The notes under the pieces were generated by a model, which saw nothing but the letters and a program-made list of their open reading frames with translations, ran no database searches and had not been told where the DNA came from. Positions 20,301-23,611 of a DNA stretch of 23,611 nucleotides are shown here, piece after piece (position 1 is the first letter of the stretch; the number at the start of each line of letters is the position of its first letter). Position numbers and translations under genes: made by a program. This stretch comes from a virus, in IMG/VR virus record IMGVR_UViG_3300030110_001377, positions 1-23,611 of that record; one strand, 5' to 3'.

Positions 20301-22238
20301 GTGCAACACTCCGAGGTTAATAGACAGCTTTGGAGAATGTGGCGAGATGCAAGAGCTGAGTGGGATACGGAAGCTAGAGACTCTATAGACTTTTTTCTAG
20401 GTAATCATTACTCACAAGAAGAGTCTGACGCTCTAAGAGCCGTTGGGCAAGGTGACTTTGTAATTGACCGTGTATATGCGGCTATTGAAAAACTAAAGTC
20501 TCTTTTAACTTCACGCTCTCCAAAATATAGTGCAGTAGGTAGAGAAGACTCAGACAGTAGAATATCTAATGTTTGGAGAACTATACTTGAGTATGTCTGG
20601 GATATATCAGATGGGGATACTCAATTCAAGCAAGCAGTTCATGATTACGCTACAGCAGGTATGGGTTATCTATATGCTTATATAGACCCAGAATCAGATT
20701 ATGGAAGAGGTGAGGTAAAGTATACATACCTAGACCCATTTCGTGTTTATGTAGACCCAGCATCTAGGCATAGATACGCTGACGATGCCTCTGGTATTAT
20801 ATTATCTACTATATTAACTGAAGACCAGTTATTGAATATGTATCCACAGGTAGAGCCTTATGTTGAGGAACTTGAAACATATTACGATGAAGAGGACTAC
20901 CCAGAGTCAGGAAGAAAAAACTCATCACAGTCATTCACTCCAGACGTAACATATGAGTCTGAGTACAATCGTGTAAACAAATATAGAATTTTAGAAAGAT
21001 TCACAAAGATAAAAGTTCCATTTTATAGAATATTCAATAAACAAGATGGCTCAGAAGTCATACTAGACATACAGAAGTATGAGGACTTTTTAGCTTCTGA
21101 AGATGCTCAACTATTAATAAAAGCTGAGATGATAGAAATTATTGAAGTTATGCAAACAAGAATTAAAGTCTCAGCAACAGCAGGTGATTTGTTGTTGTAT
21201 GAGCAAGTTTTAAATACAGACATATATCCGATAATACCAGTTCCTAATATATGGACAGGAACTCCTTATCCAAAGTCTGATATATCAAAGGTCAAAGATT
21301 CTCAGAGACTTTTGAATAAGCTTTTCTCTCTCACTCTCTCCCACGCACAGGCTTCTGCTGGACTTAAGTTAATGGTTCCAGAAGGCAGTGTGGATGATTT
21401 GGGGCAGTTGGAACAGGATTGGGCTAAGCCTAATGCTGTAATACCTTATAACCCAGAGTTCGGTGCACCTCATTTCCCTGCCCCACAATCACTTTCAGGA
21501 GAGTTTTACAATTTAATGAGCAGAATAGAGCACTACATAGATTTAAGTTTCGGTATCCCCGAACTAATGCAGGGTTTCAAAGAAGGAGCACCTGAAACAG
21601 TTCGTGGTACTGCGATGCTTGCCGAAATGGGTGAGACTCGTGGAAAATCAAAGTTAAGAGATATCGAAGGAAGTTTGACCAGACTAGGTAAGAGTTTATA
21701 CAACCTAGCAAAAGGTCATTATACTTACGCAAAGACATTTAGAATTGTACAACCTAATAACGACATTACGGAGTTTACGGTTAATAATATGTATGATGAT
21801 AGAAGTCAGGAAATTAATGCCATTACAAATGACATCACCGTCGGGCATTATGACGTGAGAATTATATCCGGTTCTACTTTACCTTCAAACAGGGTAGCTG
21901 AATACAATATGTACCTTGAAGCGTATAAGATGAATCTGGTAGATGATGTCGAGGTTCTGAAGAAAACAGAAATCTTTGACAAACAAGGTGTCTTACAGCG
22001 AAAGGGTCAAATGGCTCAAATGCAGTCTTACATTCAACAGTTAGAAGAGCAAGTTAAGAAACTTAGTGGAGATTTACAAACCGCAGAACGTGAAACAATG
22101 AGTTCTCGTAAGCGGGCAGAAACTGAGAAATTCAAAAGCAGGCTTAATGAAATTCAAAATGATACCAAGTTTAAAACTAAGGTTCAGGTTGATAATCTAA
22201 AACGAATTGTTGATTCAGAGACTCAGGCTGTAAGCTAA
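20301..22238 (+). CDS. Portal protein, P22-like
   Basis: A 645-residue dodecameric portal through which DNA enters and leaves the head. The N-terminal helices (VNRQLWRMWRDARAEWD), the FVIDRVYAAIEKLKSLL segment, the YLDPFRVYVDPASRHR stretch (about 142-157) and a Gln-rich coiled coil at the C-terminus (QSYIQQLEEQVKKL) fit the P22-type portal family. Position after TerL supports this. The GTG at 20301 is the first conventional start. An in-frame ATT at 20268 is 7 nt after a strong SD (AAGGTAGG) and gives MSSIRELEKNE before it; I think this earlier start is likely. Confidence 0.88.
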   Translation: MQHSEVNRQLWRMWRDARAEWDTEARDSIDFFLGNHYSQEESDALRAVGQGDFVIDRVYAAIEKLKSLLTSRSPKYSAVGREDSDSRISNVWRTILEYVWDISDGDTQFKQAVHDYATAGMGYLYAYIDPESDYGRGEVKYTYLDPFRVYVDPASRHRYADDASGIILSTILTEDQLLNMYPQVEPYVEELETYYDEEDYPESGRKNSSQSFTPDVTYESEYNRVNKYRILERFTKIKVPFYRIFNKQDGSEVILDIQKYEDFLASEDAQLLIKAEMIEIIEVMQTRIKVSATAGDLLLYEQVLNTDIYPIIPVPNIWTGTPYPKSDISKVKDSQRLLNKLFSLTLSHAQASAGLKLMVPEGSVDDLGQLEQDWAKPNAVIPYNPEFGAPHFPAPQSLSGEFYNLMSRIEHYIDLSFGIPELMQGFKEGAPETVRGTAMLAEMGETRGKSKLRDIEGSLTRLGKSLYNLAKGHYTYAKTFRIVQPNNDITEFTVNNMYDDRSQEINAITNDITVGHYDVRIISGSTLPSNRVAEYNMYLEAYKMNLVDDVEVLKKTEIFDKQGVLQRKGQMAQMQSYIQQLEEQVKKLSGDLQTAERETMSSRKRAETEKFKSRLNEIQNDTKFKTKVQVDNLKRIVDSETQAVS

Positions 22239-22329
22239 TGAAAACAGACATAGTGGGGACATTTCCCGGTTCTGCTTTTATAGACATCTGTAAAAGGTGA
22301 TGCTAAACTAAAAGAAATCGGAGAAAAAA

Positions 22330-23085
22330 ATGGAAGACACTATACACGATAATACTACAATAGAAGGTGTAGAAGGCGAAGTTTTAGAGACTGTTGTTGA
22401 GCCTGAGCAAGTGGGTGCTTCACCACAGGAAAATGTGGAAGAGCAGGTCGTAGATGATGCTAAAAAGTTTCAATCAATGTACGACAAAAAAGCCGCTGAT
22501 TATGACAAGCTTAATAATGAACTCGAGGAACTTCGTAAGTATGAACAACTAGGAAGGGTATTGCAAGATAGACCAGATGTTGTTGATGCTATGAGAAACA
22601 CTTTGAGTGGTAATACGGCTAGTAAAGAAGAAGCTCCAAAGGTGACAGAAGATTCTTTTGACCCTTGGGAAGCTTATTACAAACCGGGTTCTCCTTCATA
22701 TGAAATGAGGGTAGAACAAGAAAAGTCTGTAGCTCAGCAAGCTGTTCAAGAACAGATGGCTGGGTTCCAGCAACAGATGGCGATTAACAACCTTAAGCAA
22801 GATTTGGCTACTAAACACGGTATATCAGACCCGAATATGGCAGATGACTTCATACAGTTTGCAACTACACCTAGGGAGGAACTCCCTTTAGATATGTTAG
22901 TTGACGTATATAGAAGATATAAAGGTGGAGAAGAAAAGGTATCACCGAATTTAGAGGCTGTTCAGAAGACTCAAACAATTCCAACTACGGCTGGAGTGGT
23001 TCAAGGGTCTGCACCTGAGCAACCAAGTGAGTTAGATGATGTGTGGAAGGGTGTTATGAATATGTCACATAAAAGTAAAATATAA
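22330..23085 (+). CDS. Capsid scaffolding / assembly protein (probable)
   Basis: A 251-residue acidic, Gln/Glu-rich protein between portal and major capsid, the standard place for a scaffold. Residues 1-43 are disordered and acidic; 44-75 form a coiled coil (KKAADYDKLNNELEELRKY); a second helical part follows (VAQQAVQEQMAGFQQQM). A Pro/Ser-rich linker precedes the C-terminus (DVWKGVMNMSHKSKI), whose basic end would bind the capsid protein. GGAG stands before the ATG. The function is inferred from context and composition. Confidence 0.75.
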   Translation: MEDTIHDNTTIEGVEGEVLETVVEPEQVGASPQENVEEQVVDDAKKFQSMYDKKAADYDKLNNELEELRKYEQLGRVLQDRPDVVDAMRNTLSGNTASKEEAPKVTEDSFDPWEAYYKPGSPSYEMRVEQEKSVAQQAVQEQMAGFQQQMAINNLKQDLATKHGISDPNMADDFIQFATTPREELPLDMLVDVYRRYKGGEEKVSPNLEAVQKTQTIPTTAGVVQGSAPEQPSELDDVWKGVMNMSHKSKI

Positions 23086-23099
23086 ACAAGGAGTCCTAA

Positions 23100-23611
23100 A
23101 TGGCAACTTACAATCAAGGGATTGTGAATGTTGGTGACCCGGGTTCAGCCGCTTCTGGCTATCATACTCGTAGGTTATTTAACTTCTCAGACCGTGTAGC
23201 GGACTTGGCTCCAGAAGAATCACCATTTTTCGTGTATCTTTCAAAAGTAGCTAAAGTTCCCACAGATGACCCACAATTCAGATTTTTAGAGGATAGAACA
23301 AAAGTCTCAATGACTGACCGTTCTTTCGACATTAAAGGGGATGTAGCAATCCCAGCAGTAGGAAGTACAGCAACATATACAGTAGATACTGGCTCAGCTA
23401 ATTCAGTAGACTGGTTGATACCCGGAATGGTAATATCTGTAGGAAAAACAGTCGCAACATCTGGAAACTTAACACCAGCTCATGTTATAATTAGAGTAGA
23501 GGGAAGCATTTCAATTAATAGTGGAGATACTTCTTTTCTAGGTAAAACAATATCTGGTGCAGATGGGGTTAGTATTGATAACGACCCTTGTACTGTAATA
23601 GGTACATCTTT
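23100..23611 (+). CDS. Major capsid protein (N-terminal part, cut by window edge)
   Basis: Starts at ATG 23100 after AAGGAG and stays open to the window end (170 codons). The start (MATYNQGIVNVGDPG) and the segment DRVADLAPEESPFFVYLSK (38-56) look like the N-terminal arm of HK97-fold capsid proteins of the SU10/DUF5309 group, in which an EESPF segment precedes the E-loop. After residue 85 come Gly/Thr/Val-rich strands, possibly an inserted domain. Position after the scaffold gene supports the call. Confidence 0.82.
   Translation, partial: MATYNQGIVNVGDPGSAASGYHTRRLFNFSDRVADLAPEESPFFVYLSKVAKVPTDDPQFRFLEDRTKVSMTDRSFDIKGDVAIPAVGSTATYTVDTGSANSVDWLIPGMVISVGKTVATSGNLTPAHVIIRVEGSISINSGDTSFLGKTISGADGVSIDNDPCTVIGTS

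Noticed and set aside
22238-22300. A 20-codon frame between portal and scaffold genes, with an ATG overlapping the portal stop
   Set aside because: Too short, without SD or a recognisable peptide; it may be only coincidence in a 91-bp gap.

Overview
The window is part of the genome of a tailed bacteriophage (Caudoviricetes). It carries a terminase small/large subunit pair, a P22-type portal, a scaffold-like protein and the start of a major capsid protein, next to a dense block of overlapping replication and recombination genes. Base composition is AT-rich, isoleucine is very often ATA, and good Shine-Dalgarno (SD) sequences are common. The host cannot be named from the sequence. The gene style resembles uncultured marine phages, but that is only an impression.

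Layout. (1) 1-1494, + strand: the tail end of a late region, with a partial gene, a small lipoprotein and a protein with ADP-ribosyltransferase-like motifs. (2) 1491-15734, - strand: the early region. Read in its own direction from about 15.8 kb, it has small unknown genes, a repeat-rich non-coding stretch (14.6-15.0 kb), a run of tiny genes, an MSMEG_6728/endonuclease V-like protein, and a cassette of two zinc-ribbon amidoligases around a class II glutamine amidotransferase. It ends with a recombination/replication block: Cas4-like nuclease, Rad52-like annealing protein, SSB-like protein, Hjc-like resolvase, putative helicase loader and DnaB helicase. No DNA polymerase or primase is visible, so the phage probably uses the host replisome. 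(3) 15.74-15.93 kb: a divergent promoter region. (4) 15930-23611, + strand: a zinc-binding small protein, an HExxH protein, a tiny membrane protein, a metallophosphoesterase, TerS, a gamma-glutamylcyclotransferase-like protein, TerL, portal, scaffold and capsid.

How the genes work together. The nuclease, annealing protein and SSB form a lambda Red-like recombination set feeding a resolvase and a DnaB helicase. The amidotransferase can supply ammonia from glutamine, the amidoligases can make amide or isopeptide bonds on carboxylates, and the cyclotransferase-like protein could cleave gamma-glutamyl linkages. Together they form a candidate phage-encoded amide/peptide modification system with unknown target.

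Regulation. Three promoters (on - at 15.85 and 15.30 kb, on + at 20.2 kb) share an AAAACACTTG -35 region and an 18-bp spacer; a weaker fourth fires divergently. Two repeat families lie between 14.77 and 14.96 kb, and one (TTTCGAAC) recurs at the start point of the main early promoter. In a complete reading by eye I found no GATC tetranucleotide in the window, where about 75 are expected. Several genes look as if they start at ATT or ATA.
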